This document shows, piece by piece, positions 38,901-51,719 of a stretch of 64,000 nt of DNA. The notes under the pieces were generated by a model. That model was not told the origin of the DNA. It saw only the letters and a list, made by a program, of their open reading frames with translations, and searched no databases. This DNA comes from Theobroma cacao. Its lineage: Eukaryota; Streptophyta; Magnoliopsida; Malvales; Malvaceae. The position numbers and the translations under genes were made by a program. Every line of letters begins with the position of its first letter. Positions within the stretch are counted from its first letter, which is position 1. The DNA lies in NCBI RefSeq assembly GCF_000208745.1, contig NC_030851.1, forward strand, positions 40,387,662 through 40,451,661, in the 5' to 3' direction.

Positions 38901-39836
38901 GCAAAAATAATCACAACTGACAAGTTATGTTCTATCTACGAGTTTGTATATGATTTAGCAATTCATTACTATGTAGAATAGCTCACTACTCATGCCATGA
39001 ACAAGAAAATGAATGGAAACTTATCAGTCTGCACAAACATTCCTTCATGTTTTTATCGAGGTTTGTTCTGGTTTTGTAAGATGCAGTTATGTCAAGGTTT
39101 AATACGTTAAAATGCAAAATGCAGCTTCCATGTTCATATCATAATAAAGACGGGGAAGTAATCAATCATGTTAGTTCTCTCCCAGCGTTGTCCAAAAGGG
39201 AAACAATGTGACAACTGTAATGTAAGCAAGGGCAAACGAGTAATAAATCAGATTTTCCTTTTCTGCTCCTTCACAAACATTTTTCTACCACTCATTGAAC
39301 AATTAAAAATGTTTTCAATGCTCTTAAACAACAAACAAAGTACAAAAATTAAGGAAAAAACTTCTCTTACGCTGCTTACGACGCTTGCTTTTGGGTGGCG
39401 TCACGGCGGCATCGTGGATGGAAATTTTTTGATGTACTTCTTGTGATAAGGAAAGGTTATTTTCTTCCTCATTACCTGCACTTGCACAAAACAAATTAAA
39501 TTAATTATATAAAAAATCAGAAAACTTGGATACGTCATTGAAAATGAATAAAATGTAGCGTCAAGAATAAATCAACGAGCGAAAAGGAGAGGCGCGAATC
39601 TGACCATTGGAGAGTAATTTAAGGTCAAAGGTAGCGAAATAGAGCAAGAAGAGCGCTGCTAGAAGAAGCGCCACCAGCCAATGGAAAAATCTAAGCTTAA
39701 AATTACGAGGAAACCTCCTTCCTCGACGACCGACACGAAATCCCTGCTCGCTTCGAGCCACCGAGTTCAAAAGAGCACCGATTATGCCGCCTCTTCTCTC
39801 TTGCAACCATTCGCCATTGTACTTACTCAAAACCAT
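35996..39836 (-). CDS. DUF616 (MUCI70/TOD1-like) putative Golgi glycosyltransferase
   Basis: Seven coding exons on the minus strand: 39836-39605, 39475-39371, 38681-38326, 37651-37440, 37343-37087, 36984-36806 and 36064-35996. They sum to 469 residues. The start is the ATG of MVLSKYNGEWLQERR (A at -3, G at +4). A type II membrane anchor spans about residues 50-70 (FHWLVALLLAALFLLYFATF), preceded by an Arg-rich cytosolic tail. DUF616 signatures follow: HCGFVKGPPRFSSTGFELSE, STCRVAVSSCIFGSSDFLRR, FAKKNVCFVMFVDEQTLSKL, RYSIWIDSKMRLNTDPMLII and IIRAHTPMSNLFSCLWFNEV. The protein ends with RHRTVPSPPPP. Arabidopsis relatives include MUCI70 (pectin/mucilage synthesis) and TOD1 (reported alkaline ceramidase), so the activity is uncertain. 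Confidence 0.9.
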
Positions 39837-41643
39837 CTTAAGCAAATCTTCGAATAAATTGCCAATAAAAACCAGCACCTCGTCATCTCATCTGCCACCA
39901 AAAACAAAAAAAAAAACAGATCATCAGATCTATGAATCCGCCATTGCTTCAAGAATGGAGAATCCGATTAACCTGAGCGCGAGCAAGAAGTGAAAATCGA
40001 AGAAGATGATCATTTGATTTCTTTTTTTTTTTCTTATTTTCTTCTCGGAATTTAATAACCGGAGATGACTAAATCACACGTTGCATGTCCGTGCCGACAT
40101 TCGAGGCTTTTTCCCTGTTATAAGGAATGCTTTCCATAGTGTCACATTTTCTCATGTCTCAAACTTATTTTATATTTATTATTTTTGTAATTTTTATTTT
40201 ATTAATATATGTAAAGGATGTTCTATTTATTAAAATATATAAATATTACAAAAATAATAATAAATTTGAAGATTATTGAAAAAATTATTATAAATGATCC
40301 CATACTTTAGCAATCTAATATCTGATATTTTATTAATAAAAATTATCGGATGTTCAATAACTCGATATTTAATATTTGACTATGTTATTAAATATTCATA
40401 TAACTTATTAACAAAGTATATCCGTTGATATTAAAATAATAGATAACGAAATCATATATTTTGAGATTATTAATTTTGTTGATTTAAATTATTTAACATT
40501 TTAGTTATTAAATATGTAATATTTCAATAATTAAAATTGTTTGATATTTGATAATTTTTTATTTAATATTTCATTAATTTTATACTAGTAAATATTCATA
40601 AAAGTATTAATAAAGTATGTATAATATGTCACACTTGGCGCTTTAAGAAGGAAGAAGGCAAAGTATTTTCAAAAATCTCATATGGAGCAAATAAAAAAGT
40701 ATTGAATGATTTACAAATATTGACGTTGCACACCCTATCAAGTTAGTCTTTTGAAATAAGATAATGATCCATACAAATAATATCAGAGTAAATCCATATC
40801 TTTATTAATATAGGGTCTTATAAGATAAAAGGGTCGAAGTCGAGGTAAGTTTGGATTAGTGTAAAAGTTCATATTTTTAAAAAGCTAGTGCAACAGAAAT
40901 GTTATATAATTGAATAAAGTAAAATGTTACGGATTTCATAAAAAATAAGATAGATATTTTGAATTGAGAATGTAGATTCGTGATTTATAAGTTATACAAT
41001 GTTAGATTTAACTTAGTTAGTATTTTGAAAAAATTGTAATGACCTCGTAACATGATGTTATTAGAAAAATAAAAATTACGAAAACTAACCATGTGCTTTA
41101 AGGTTACTATATGATATTTCAGAGTATCTAATATTTCAATAATTAAAGAATAAGATATTCAATAATTTTGTATTTAATATTTCAATAACTATGAATCATG
41201 TAAATAAAGTTATTGAGAAATTTATATAACAATTTAATATTTCAATAGTCAAGTGTCTAATATTTCATAATAAAAACTATTAAAGATTCAATAACTATGT
41301 ATTTATTATTTCAGTAATCTTATGTTATTGAATATCGTATCAATGTTACTAAAAAATAGATAAGATTACGAAACATAATAATTTGTTTTTTGATATTTAA
41401 TTTAATAATAATGTATTTTGATGTTATTGATTTTGCAAATCAAAGTTACTGAAAATATTATAAAAAAGATTATAACAATTGGATATCCAATATTTATATT
41501 AGATGACAAAACGCTGCGTTTCGCCCATTCAGTTACACGCCTTCAAGAACGAAGTCGTTTTGAACCATCAAATTTGTTAGCCTTCCAGGGTGACTCGTTT
41601 GTAATTTGTGCGCTGCTTCGCGAACATCAACAGAAGAACGGCA
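39837..41643. other. Divergent intergenic region between the DUF616 gene and HGH1
   Basis: The two genes are transcribed away from each other. The centre (about 40140-41450) is extremely AT-rich and repeats variants of ATTTAATATTTCAATAA many times. The GC content rises from about 41510 into the HGH1 leader. Confidence 0.5.
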
Positions 41644-44600
41644 ATGGCGACCGAACTAGAAGAACTGATAGACTTCCTCTCTGCCCCCTCTCCTCCAGTA
41701 AGTTCCCGCCTATTCTCCTTAACCCTCCATTTTCCCGCCTATAGAAATTTGATGCAAAATTCTCTAAACTGAGTTTTACTTTTAGTTCACGTTGCCTTTT
41801 AACTAGATTTCGAGTTCTATTCTATGTTTATTTACCTGTCAGCATCCAAACAAAGCTAAGCATTAAATTTTTGGGTCATTTCATACATGAAAATCCCATT
41901 TACTCCATAGCTTTAGTTTTTTTTGAACTATTAGAAATTATGGTGTCATGTATCTCTTACATAGAAGTTTATCAATAAAGGGTTGTTGTTGTTTTTAAGC
42001 TTAATTAATTGAGTTTTTAACTATACCCTTTTGTTTTTAAGTACTTATAGTAATATTGATTGATGTGAACTGCTTAGGTGAAGAAGGCGGCTGTCGATAT
42101 TGTACGGGGATTGACGGGATCTGAGGATGGCTTACACTCCCTTTCCAATTACGCCAACACTGTGCTTCCATCGTTGTCTCGGCTTTTGAGTGAGGATAAG
42201 GTGTATTTTTTCACAAACCCGTGTTTAGATTAATCATTAGTGCATCCTATTGAAAAATGTTTGAATCTATTAACACAAGCACCTAAAATTTTGATTTGAA
42301 GTGCATTTTTTTTGTAGTTGTTCTCTCATTGTAAAAATGTTGCAGGAAGTTTCAGAACCGGCTGCTGAAGCTCTTGTAAATCTGTCACAAAATGCAGAAC
42401 TGGCTGCTAAGATGGTTGAAATTGGGATGGTTAAAATAGCCATGGATTTGTTGTATAAGCCAGGCTCTAGCATTACTCGAGTGCTGGTTATGCTCCTAGT
42501 TAATCTAACACAGTTGGATGATGGTATTTCTTCCTTGCTTCAGGTGCTTTTCTTCATGTCCTATGACTCATACCAATCCTATTTGACATCTGTAAAGTCA
42601 AAATTTTTTTAAAAATTGCAACATTTATATTAAATGGTCTGTGTTTATATAGTTTCTTATCTCGTTATCATTCTATTTATGTCTTATCCTTGGGGAAGAT
42701 TAATGACTTATCGAGAGACTTTATGTGCTTATTAGATTGGAGATGAGAAGATGCAAGGACTTTATGTAATGAAGCTAGTGAGATCATTCTGTAGATCCAG
42801 TGAAGCCGGTGGTGTGTTTTACATCTTCTTTCCTAAGTTTGCTTGTAGCCTCAGACCGTCTAATCATGTAAATACTTAAAAGATAAAAAGCACTCTGCCT
42901 GTGAGCCTGTTATATAACCAGGCTGTGAAAGATTTCAGGCTGTGTCTTAAAGCAACAGCATTAGGATCTTAGTCAGTGAGTCCTCCATAATGTGTCAAAA
43001 AATCTTCGAAATATGTGCTTGATTAGTTGAGACTCCCTCAATGGTGCAATAAAAGGTCACCTGACTTAGAATTCTTAAGTTTAGCTCTTTAAGAAATGAT
43101 ATTTTAGTTCCCCTTCTCACCCTTCTTTTATTCCTTAATAGTTGTTGGCTTGCACTCAAGAATATTTGTACTTGTGTTTATCTCCTTCAAATATTGGCCT
43201 CACATTGCTTTGTTACACATTAACCAGATGATCCTTTTGATCATGTTGGTTCAATACTTGTAAACATCTCAAAGAAAGAAGCGGGGAGGAAGATGTTATT
43301 GGATCCTAAGCGTGGCTTGCTGAAGCAGATTATTAGACAGTTTGATTCATCTGGTCCATTGAGAAAGAAAGGGGTATGTAAAAGTGATTAATGAAGCAGT
43401 AAGTTTCTTTAGTGTTACTCTTATATCATCGACAATAGTTTTTTTTTTCTTTTAATTTTCTACTTCTTGTCCTTTTTGCATTATGCTTGGCCCAAAAAAA
43501 TTTGAAAACTTTTTCTAACCTTTTGAAAAGTTATTTGTAGCCCTTTCTAGGATCCTGTGATTCGAACATTTTCTTTAATTCATTATTGGGATGAACATAT
43601 TAGTTCTTTCAGATAATTTGCTACTCTTGCTAAGCTGGGAGAGAGAAAAAAGATTGGTGCATTAACCAAATTGATATTAATGGGACAAGGTCTGCTTGTT
43701 CACGGTTGTTTGTTGGTAGAGGTCTTTGATAAATGAACCATTTGAAGGGGGCTAATGGTAGGCTTCTTGGAAGCTAGCCTGCCTATAATTCAACCTAAGC
43801 TTAAGTTGAGACAGGCATCACACTGTTATAAGAGCTTAATGAGTGAGAAATTAATCCAAAGGGGAAATTGAAAGAGCTGATACACAAAACAGAGGGATCA
43901 ATAGTAGGCTTGCATAGAGTTTGGTAGATGAATTTGATTAGGCTCGTGAATAGTTTCTGTTCAACCATGTGTTCAAGTACAAAGCTTGCTCTAATCAAGC
44001 TTAAGTAGCCAAGCTTCTGCAAATATAACCAATTCGCTCTTGACTAGACCTATTCATTTAGCTTGTCAAGAGATTAGCAGGTTGTTTGTGTGCTTACAGG
44101 TGTCTGGAACTATTAGGAACTGCTGCTTTGAAGCAGAGAATCAGCTACAGAATTTACTCTTGATATCAGAGTTTCTTTGGCCAGCTCTGCTTCTGCCAGT
44201 TGCTGGAAACAAGGTAACCTTTTGTACAGCTTCTTGGTAGATTAAAGCATTTATCTTCTGTTGGCTTATAATAAGAGTGTAGTCTTAAGAAATCGCATCA
44301 TTGTTGGCTGTGTATACTTGTCTCACTTAAATTTTAGTTCTATGTTCAAGAGGATAGCCACTAATAGACCAATGCATTGTTTATGCACCTGAAAATAGTG
44401 TTATGACATCATTTCTTGATGTTGTTACATGTCTTTCATTAGTTTCTTGTTTAATCTGGCAAAAGCTCATGACATGTCTTTCATTAGCTTCTTGTTTATT
44501 CTGGCAAAAGTTTATGCCTTAATCTTTTTTCCCATTTGTCTCATGGCCTCTGCTCAGATATATAGTGAACAAGACACATCAAAAATGCCACTTGAGCTTA

Positions 44601-45305
44601 GAAGTGCACTTTCCATTGAGCGTGAACCAGTGAAGGATCCTGAGATTTGTGTTCAAGCACTGGAAGCTATTTACTTGATTACTTTACAGGTCATAATCAG
44701 TGATACTTCTTTTGTTCCTATTTTAAGTGTAACACGCTGTTAAATCTGTTAACTAATATTCTATGTCCTTTAAGCAATTGAAAAGTTTCGCGATGAGACC
44801 ACTCAAATATTAGCTGAAAGTTTGTGAGACTGTGACGTTGTTGCTTTTACATCGAAAATCTTCTGGGGTTTGCCTTTAAGTCTCCACTTATAACATTTTG
44901 CTATAGGATTAGTTGTGACGTGACTAATTGGTTTTTCTTGTTATATTAGTATTCTTCGCTCTTATATGAATTTTTATTCATCTTCTTTGAGAAAGGTATT
45001 GCACCATGATACCAAGCATGACAATTTTTTTTTTCCTTCTCTGCAGGAGGCTGGTCGAAGAGCCTTTTGGTCTGTCAATGGACCAAGAATATTACAAGTG
45101 GGGTACGAAGATGAAGAAGATCCAAAAGTACTGGAAGCATATGAGCAAATTGGCTCCTTGGTATGTTTTCATCGCTTTGAGAATTGTAGTACATCATCTT
45201 TCTAATTCACATTAATCATGAATCTGATGTTGACTTGTTTTTACTCGTTACCAGCTTGTTCATGGCAGTGGGACAGAAGAACCATCAACAACTTCATCGA
45301 AATAG
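41644..45305 (+). CDS. HGH1: HGH1 homologue (FAM203/BRP16, ARM-repeat protein)
   Basis: Nine exons on the plus strand: 41644-41697, 42078-42200, 42346-42543, 42736-42811, 43228-43373, 44100-44213, 44558-44689, 45047-45160 and 45255-45305. They join in frame to 335 residues. The protein starts MATELEELIDFLSAPSPPVK and shows helical ARM-type repeats (PAAEALVNLSQNAELAAKMV, ITRVLVMLLVNLTQLDDGIS). The HGH1 N- and C-terminal domains include FDHVGSILVNISKKEAGRKM, GTIRNCCFEAENQLQNLLLI, EFLWPALLLPVAGNK, and PKVLEAYEQIGSLLVHGSGT near the end. In yeast, HGH1 is a chaperone needed to fold elongation factor 2 with TRiC; the plant role is inferred. The spacing to ORC6 downstream is 1.06 kb in the same orientation. 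Intron 6 contains a 45-bp tandem duplication. Confidence 0.94.
44427..44516. repeat. 45-bp tandem duplication in HGH1 intron 6
   Basis: Units 44427-44471 and 44472-44516 share ACATGTCTTTCATTAG and CTGGCAAAAG with a few substitutions. They lie just upstream of the acceptor of exon 7. Confidence 0.88.
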
Positions 45306-46369
45306 CCATTTACTTGTATGTTCATGGGTTTCTGCAGATTCTTTTCAGGAGATATTGGAACCGGAGTTACAGGTCATGACCATGTGTTTTCGGTGCAAAT
45401 TGTTCTGGTTTTAGCTCAAGCTTCAATTACAGAAGTTAGGCTCTCAATAGGCAAGTTTATGATTTTTGCAGTGTGGAATGTATTCTGAAAAATGTGATCA
45501 AATATAAGAAAAATACAATTTGTTTACTGTATAATTTATGGGTAATCTTGGATCAATTACCATTTTTGCATTATTTATTAATCTTGTGTTTCATTTGAAA
45601 ATATACCTCTTGAGTATAGATGTCTATGTGTATGCTGATATCTTGATCTAGACTTATCCCAAAAAACAAAAATTCTTGCTCTAGTTAATACTCTTATTTT
45701 TTAGGTTAAATAATAGTTTATAATTAATAGTTAATTAATTATCATTAATTAAAATATTAATTATTATTTTATATCAAATGATGTTGACACAATGTTATTT
45801 AGATGATGAAAAATGATATAGTTATGTCATTATATTATATTAGTATGTTATATCATTACCTATTATCATATTATAATTATTTAAAATTTTAATAAAAAAT
45901 ATTTTAAAATCAAAATTTTTATTTTAATTTTCATGAAAAATCCTCGACGAAATATTAAAGCATTATATGAGTTTATTACATGAAATGCTTATAATTTTTA
46001 TTGAATAATAAAAAAATGTTTCATTGAATAAATAATAATTTTGGTTTAGTAATTGATTAATTGGTAAATACGTAATAAATTCTAAATGGAAGCGGTAAAA
46101 AAATCCCAAAATTCACTTTTGGCGCCAAAGAGTTCCCGGTGAAGAGGCAAATGTTTCTATCAACGCGCGTTAAATTCAAAAAACTAAAGATGCCAAATAC
46201 AAAAGGGCGGAAATTCCGGGCTTCTCCCGCCAACTCTGTCAGTTATCTTTCCTCGAGCATTTCTCCATTTTCTTCAAAAGGCAGCTTTCGTGTTCCCAGA
46301 GAGAATTAGTGGGAAAAGAATAGAGAAAAGCAAAGAAAATCCGATAACCCATTTCTCCAGAGGGCCAAT
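45306..46369. other. HGH1 3' flank and ORC6 promoter
   Basis: HGH1 3'UTR to about 45540, then AT-rich spacer. The last 300 bp is the ORC6 promoter, with a palindromic E2F site (46118-46129), a GC-rich segment and the purine-rich leader. Confidence 0.55.
46118..46129. promoter_or_regulatory. Palindromic E2F binding site upstream of ORC6
   Basis: TTTGGCGCCAAA is a perfect 12-bp palindrome that holds the E2F consensus TTTSSCGC on both strands, about 240 bp upstream of the ORC6 ATG. A second near-match (TCTCCCGCCAAC, one mismatch) lies near 46222-46233. ORC subunit genes are established E2F targets in Arabidopsis, so S-phase control is likely. Confidence 0.75.
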
Positions 46370-48751
46370 ATGGATCTGTCAGACATAGCGAGAAAGCTCG
46401 GTCTCTCAGAACAGAAGCTGCTGGTTCGAAAAGCGGCGGAGCTGCGCCGCCTCTGCGATGTTCAGTTTGATTCCTCCATTATCGGCGTCGTAAGTACTTT
46501 CATACTCTAGTCATTTACTTTAGACCCCCGATAAGAAGTCAAGCGTTGAAGCATTAATTCTATTCTTTTTTTTTTTTCCTGTTTGTAGGGTGAGGTTTGT
46601 AAAGCTATAATCTGCTTGGAAATTGCTGCTACAAGGTAACATACATTATCCTTCTTTTTTCCTTTGCTATTGAATATGTTCTGAGTTTTTAATTATGTTT
46701 TGTTTGATGTAATTTTTATGAAATTTGTAGGTTTGGGGAGGTTATATTTGATAGACAGAAAGCTATCAGGTTAAGTGGAATGTCGGAGAAGGCTTACAAT
46801 AGATCTTTTAATTCCTTGCAGAATGGTCTAAATATCAAGTGAGTTTCTCCCTTTCTTCCTTTTAAATTTGCATTGTAGATTGAAGTATTAGTAAATTCAG
46901 ATTTTAATTTGGAAAAACAATGGTGTTTCAGGACAACGCTGGATATTAGAGAATTGGGGATTCAATTTGGATGTGTTAGGCTCATTCCCTTTGTGAAGAA
47001 GAGCTTGTCTCTGTAAGACCCTTTTCCTTTTTATGTGTTCTTTGATTTTGGTCTCTTTAAATCTGTTTCCTTCTAGATTGCTTTGTGTTTGAGAGAATGC
47101 CTGGAAGGGTAAATCCCTAATTTAAACTATCTTTACTGTACTCAAATTTGTTAAGATTGCAATCCTCAGCACTTTGATGACCTTTTTTCATTTGATTATC
47201 AGATGAAGTGATGTGGGTTCCTTTTTTTTTTTCCTTCCATTTTGTGAAATTGGTGAATTGAATAGTTGAGTGACTTAAATGATGTTTATGTCAGCTACAA
47301 GGAGCGGTTTACAGCATCATTGCCTGCTTCTAGACAGGCGAGTGCGGACTTCACTAGGCCAGTGTTTACTGCTGTGGCATTTTACTTGTGTGCAAAAAAA
47401 CACAAGGTAGCATATGCGTAATCCTTCTGTCAAATGTTCTTTTCCCCTGTGTTTACATGTTTTTGACATAAATTCTCTGCTTTACAGCTTAAGATAGACA
47501 AGGTTAGGTTGATTGAGGTTTGTGGCACCTCTGAATCTGAGTTTTCTTGTGTAAGTAACATAGTTCCTCACTACATATGATCATTTAATGTGGTAACTTG
47601 TAAATGCTTAGTGTTTGTTTAATGTGCTGAGCATTGATTTGGAACTTTAAATACAGGTTTCTACCTCCATGAAGGATCTATGTCATGATGCTTTTGGAAT
47701 CTCAAAGGAAAAGAAAGATCCCAAGGAGGTGAAAGGCAACCGAGGTAACTGTTCATTTCCATTTACCTTAAAATTGGCATTTGTTGCCATTTTGACCTTG
47801 TTACTAACATTTGCATTTTTTGCTGTATTTTAATACTATGAGTTGGTTTTCAATCTCCATGTATGTTCACACATAGAGAATTATTCTCTAAAATTTGCTA
47901 TTTGGTGCATGCAGAACTGCTAGATGTGTTACCTGAGAAAAGAAAATTTGATGATGGTGGTTATTTATCTGATGATGGACCAGAGGTACTACTATAGCAT
48001 TTGGAATTTTAGTTTATTAATTGTCTGATGAAAGCTGGATTTCTTGATTCTAGATATGAAGTCTTCTGTTTCATTGTAACATTTTCTGACTATGACTGGT
48101 TGCGTATGCACAACTGTGATGATTCTATGAAATTTTTGCTTCCTGATCTGACTTCCATTTGTGTCATTCAAGAGTTTAAAAATCTCTAATGTCAAAGCTT
48201 TGCATGGATTATTCATCTGTTGTCTTGCAAGTCTTTCTTAGTGATTTTAAATATTTGATGTCCCATGATCAGTAAGGCTGGCATTTGCATTTTTTAACAG
48301 AATTAGAGCAATCATTGATATTGGACTCAATCATTTTAGGGATAAAAGCTAGAAGTTTGTGATATTGTTCTTCAAAAACAAAAATCTCATTTTACGGTTG
48401 GTGCCATTCCAGTTATATCTTAGAGTAAACGCAAAATTTCTATAGCAATAGCACTAACACAATCCTCTTGCAGCTTTCAAGTTACAAGCGGCATAAGAAA
48501 ATGGAGAAAGTTGCCTATGATGAGTGGAAGTCATCTGTTCTATCATCTAATAAGAAAAGCACAAAAGGTAATGAAAGAATTTCCCTTTTAATTTCCTTTA
48601 TAATGCACTGATGCAATCAAAGGAAACCCAGCATAGCTGATCTTTCACATATCTCTGTGTTTTTTCTTCAGCACCCTGCAAGCGGACCACTCAAACCAGT
48701 CTTAACTTTCTGAAGGAAGTTCCTGAGGCACAGGAGTTGAAGGCTGTATAG
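46370..48751 (+). CDS. ORC6: Origin recognition complex subunit 6
   Basis: Ten exons on the plus strand: 46370-46489, 46589-46635, 46731-46838, 46932-47012, 47295-47406, 47488-47550, 47657-47744, 47915-47985, 48474-48567 and 48672-48751. They close to 287 residues. The protein starts MDLSDIARKLGLSEQKLLVR and has two TFIIB-like cyclin-box halves typical of Orc6: CKAIICLEIAATRFGEVIFD with RLSGMSEKAYNRSFNSLQNG, then TRPVFTAVAFYLCAKKHKLK with DKVRLIEVCGTSESEFSCVS. The C-terminal third is basic and low in complexity (SSYKRHKKMEKVAYDEWKSS) and ends FLKEVPEAQELKAV. Orc6 is part of the complex that marks replication origins and loads MCM2-7. The promoter carries an E2F site. Confidence 0.95.
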
Positions 48752-50358
48752 GAGACATGTTTTCATTTCTAGTTTTCAAGTTGTTTGAGCTGATCCTGCT
48801 GAAATTCATTTTAGGAGAAAAAGATATCTAGAAGTTCACATGGGTAGAAATGGATTAAAGAACTGCATCTGTTAAGTTATTAGTTATTACAAGAAATGCA
48901 GTTTTGTAAGATGATCTTGTCTATCTTAAAGTGTCTATATGTTTGATATAGGTCAGGCAAATATTCTTCTCGAGATATAAGTTTGAGAACTACTTCAAAA
49001 ATAAGGAAAATGTTAATATATTTAAAAATTGCTTCAACTGTTAATACATCAAATTGGATTCCTTAGGGTTGACATATCCCTAGTCTGATTCTCTTTGCTC
49101 TTTGATGACAGCAAAATTCCATTTTCTTTCCATGTTTAAAAAATTAGGGGGTGTTTATTCTCCTAATAGTTGGTATCTTGCAAACTTTTTAAGTTGTTAC
49201 TAATCGCATAAGATTGTCATTTAATTGAGAAGGTTAAGATTAAAAACAAAAAAATTAAGATCTCATTTGATTGATATTCTTGTTATTATATGTATTTATT
49301 TATCTTTAAAAAGAAAGAACATGTTTAGATTAAAGAACAAATAAAATGAATAAAACTTTAGGTGCCATGCAAATCTTGAACACTTCTCATTTGTAGCAAT
49401 GATCTCTTTGCACCCAGCAAAGAGATGTCTATAAGTTACTCTTCCAGCAAGAATTTGAACCCAACCATATTATTTTCAGCATTTGGAGCAAACTGATTCC
49501 ACTCTCCACTGAGAATTCAGCCATTTAGGCATGTGGAATTACTTTTGTGGTAGAATGAGTCTCTTGGGTGGTGCCATTGTAAAGATTGGGAGTTAATGAT
49601 CAATGCTTCAGTATGACTAATCACGTTTCTCATTGCAGTAAACAAACTGAGCAAAGCCTAAATGTAGGGATTCTGATGCAGAATGTGAAGAATAATATAT
49701 GTTTGGTCTTCTCACACAATCAAAGCTGTTAAATGCCAGTCCGAATATTCTGTTGTATTTCAAAATGTACATATTAGCCGACAAAACAACAAGTTTTGTC
49801 TGTCATGTTAGAAGCTAATTTGCCTCGCTACATATAACCAATCATTCAGCAGGAGCTTAGGCTACAGACAGGCAGACATAATCTATATAGAACATGGATG
49901 ATTTACAGTGCCATGTTAAATGTTTCTGGAATTTTCATGGCATCTATTTCATTGGTACAAGGCATCGATTTCAGCCTTTCCTCCCGAGCTTACTCCTAAC
50001 TGGAATACAACTTAATTAGATATGAAAGAGATGGAGAAAATAACAGACCACAATAATATTAATCAGTTTAGTAATGCCTCAGAGAAGTACAAGAGAATAT
50101 ATTAAAAAACAGACCAAAGCTAGATGCATCCGTTAAAATAACTAAAAAGCAAACGCACAAAACCAGAAAAAAGGTAATCTATATTCATTCCATGTACTGC
50201 AAACTTCCATCATGTACACTTAGCTTAAATTCAAAACCTAATGAAAAGAAAAGAAAAGAAAAGACAACCTCTTCAAAATCAATTAACAAGTTATCCAACA
50301 TGAGAAGAGGTTTATCTCATCGACTAGAAGCAAGAAAAAGCAAACAAACAAAAGCTCT
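48752..50358. other. ORC6 3' flank and duplicated 3' flank of RING paralogue A
   Basis: To about 49590 this is the ORC6 3' side. From about 49600 it is sequence shared with the downstream flanks of the other RING copies: GATGCAGAATGTGAAGAATA recurs near 49675 and 59684, and the segment from 49725 matches that from 52049 almost base for base. No gene is seen. Confidence 0.55.
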
Positions 50359-51132
50359 TCACTCTGTCGGCATCTCAAACCGACATACAGGGCAATAGTG
50401 GCTTTGCTTCAGCCACTTTTCGATACAGTCACCATGAAATATATGAGAACATGGCATCCGAGAAGCATCTGATCCAACCTTGAGTTCCTCCAAACAAATA
50501 ACACAGTTTTCAGCTTCCAAACGGCCTTTCTTGATTTTCTCTTCAACTTTTTGATCACACTCAACAGCTTCCACTCGAACACTCTTCAGCATCTTCTTGA
50601 CGGATGACTCCTTGGCTGGAACCATGTTATAGTTGCTTGATTCAAACTCCGATGCCGATTCTTCTAGAGCTCTTTCGATCAAAACCTCCTCTTCCTCTTC
50701 CTCGTTTACGTGTTCCACAAACGTTCCCCATAGCACTGCTTGCAAAGGCAAGACTTGACGTCCCCTGTTGGACTCCGAGGTTCCGATGCTAACTCCTTGT
50801 CGGATGATTTCTTGGATGATAGCACGGCACGGACGAGCGTTCGGGTTGAGTCTGAGTCTTACTAGCATGGGACCAAGGATTTGGTAGATCCGATCATAGT
50901 TTTTCAAAGCCCGGAGATCAAAACGAATGGTTTCTTGAGAGAAAAACATTCCTTCGTCATCAAGATCGACAAACTGATCGGTTAAGCAATAGTGTCGCCT
51001 GAATCCAAATTGAAGGGCGATGTTTAATTCAATTTGGACAAAAGGGGGAGTGGGGTAAAAGATTTCGGGTTCAGTCAGAGGTTGATAAACAATATGTTGC
51101 AGGTCATTGCAGTAGTAAATAGCGGAAGCCAT
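50359..51132 (-). CDS. RING-H2 E3 ubiquitin ligase, array copy A
   Basis: An intronless gene of 257 residues. The C-terminal RING-H2 (ENCVICLEELKVGSDASRMP then CSHIFHGDC and CPVC) has ligands C210, C213, C228, H230, H233, C236, C247 and C250 with canonical spacing. Before it is the linker SSNYNMVPAKESSVKKMLKS, which resembles the PAxKxxIxxL segment preceding the RING in plant RING1/RNF126-like ligases. A Glu run (about 138-143) follows a roughly 130-residue N-terminal domain I do not recognise (YPTPPFVQIELNIALQFG, HYCLTDQFVDLDDEG). The zinc-ribbon usual at the N-terminus of RNF126-like proteins is absent. A TATAAAT box sits 53 bp upstream. All ligands are intact, so it is probably active; the substrate is unknown. 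Confidence 0.9.
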   Translation of the reverse strand: MASAIYYCNDLQHIVYQPLTEPEIFYPTPPFVQIELNIALQFGFRRHYCLTDQFVDLDDEGMFFSQETIRFDLRALKNYDRIYQILGPMLVRLRLNPNARPCRAIIQEIIRQGVSIGTSESNRGRQVLPLQAVLWGTFVEHVNEEEEEEVLIERALEESASEFESSNYNMVPAKESSVKKMLKSVRVEAVECDQKVEEKIKKGRLEAENCVICLEELKVGSDASRMPCSHIFHGDCIEKWLKQSHYCPVCRFEMPTE

Positions 51133-51184
51133 TGGTTGAGGGGAAGAGTTTTCTTTTGAACAATCAAGTGAAAATCTCAGTGGA

Positions 51185-51191
51185 ATTTATA
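51185..51191 (-). promoter_or_regulatory. TATA box of RING copy A
   Basis: TATAAAT on the minus strand, 53 bp before the ATG, inside a block (GCCATTGCCCATTACTATAA) conserved with copy E and, except at the TATA, with copy B. Confidence 0.65.
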
Positions 51192-51719
51192 GTAATGGGC
51201 AATGGCGGTAGCAAATCCTTACTGATATCAATGAAATATCAGTTGGTAATTATGAAGGGGAGGTAGTTGCTACCAGCCGGGAAACAATTACGAGTTTTTT
51301 ATTTTTTTTTTTGAAAGATAGGAGTTTCCTAAATTATGTCAAATAGCTCAAAAGTAAACTTGTAATTTTATTAATTTTTATGTAAAATTCAATTTTGTTA
51401 TTACATATTAAAGAAAATGGACTCATAATTAAAATAAATTTCAAATTTATGAAAAAATAATTAAAATTCCCAATTTTTTACTTTAAGATCCACCTCTATC
51501 TAATAGTATTTTATTGTAATAAAAACAAATTATATATATTCAATAAAAATAAAAAATAAATTCTATTTGGTAAGATTTATTTTATAATTTTCTTAAGTTA
51601 TATATGCATCATTTTTCAATAATTGACATGGGTTTCCGCATCTATCCAATTAAATTCTGACAGTTGTTGAAAATTATATATATATATATATACACACACT
51701 TATATATGGTACAAATAAA

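Noticed and set aside
39837..39878. Upstream extension MLVFIGNLFEDLLK of the DUF616 protein
   Set aside because: The first codon is GTG, not ATG; the ATG at 39836 has a good context.
50604..50792. Antisense open frames (MTPWLEPCYSCLIQTP...) repeated over RING copies A, B, C and E
   Set aside because: They are conserved only because the sense RING genes are paralogous; position and frame follow the sense codons.
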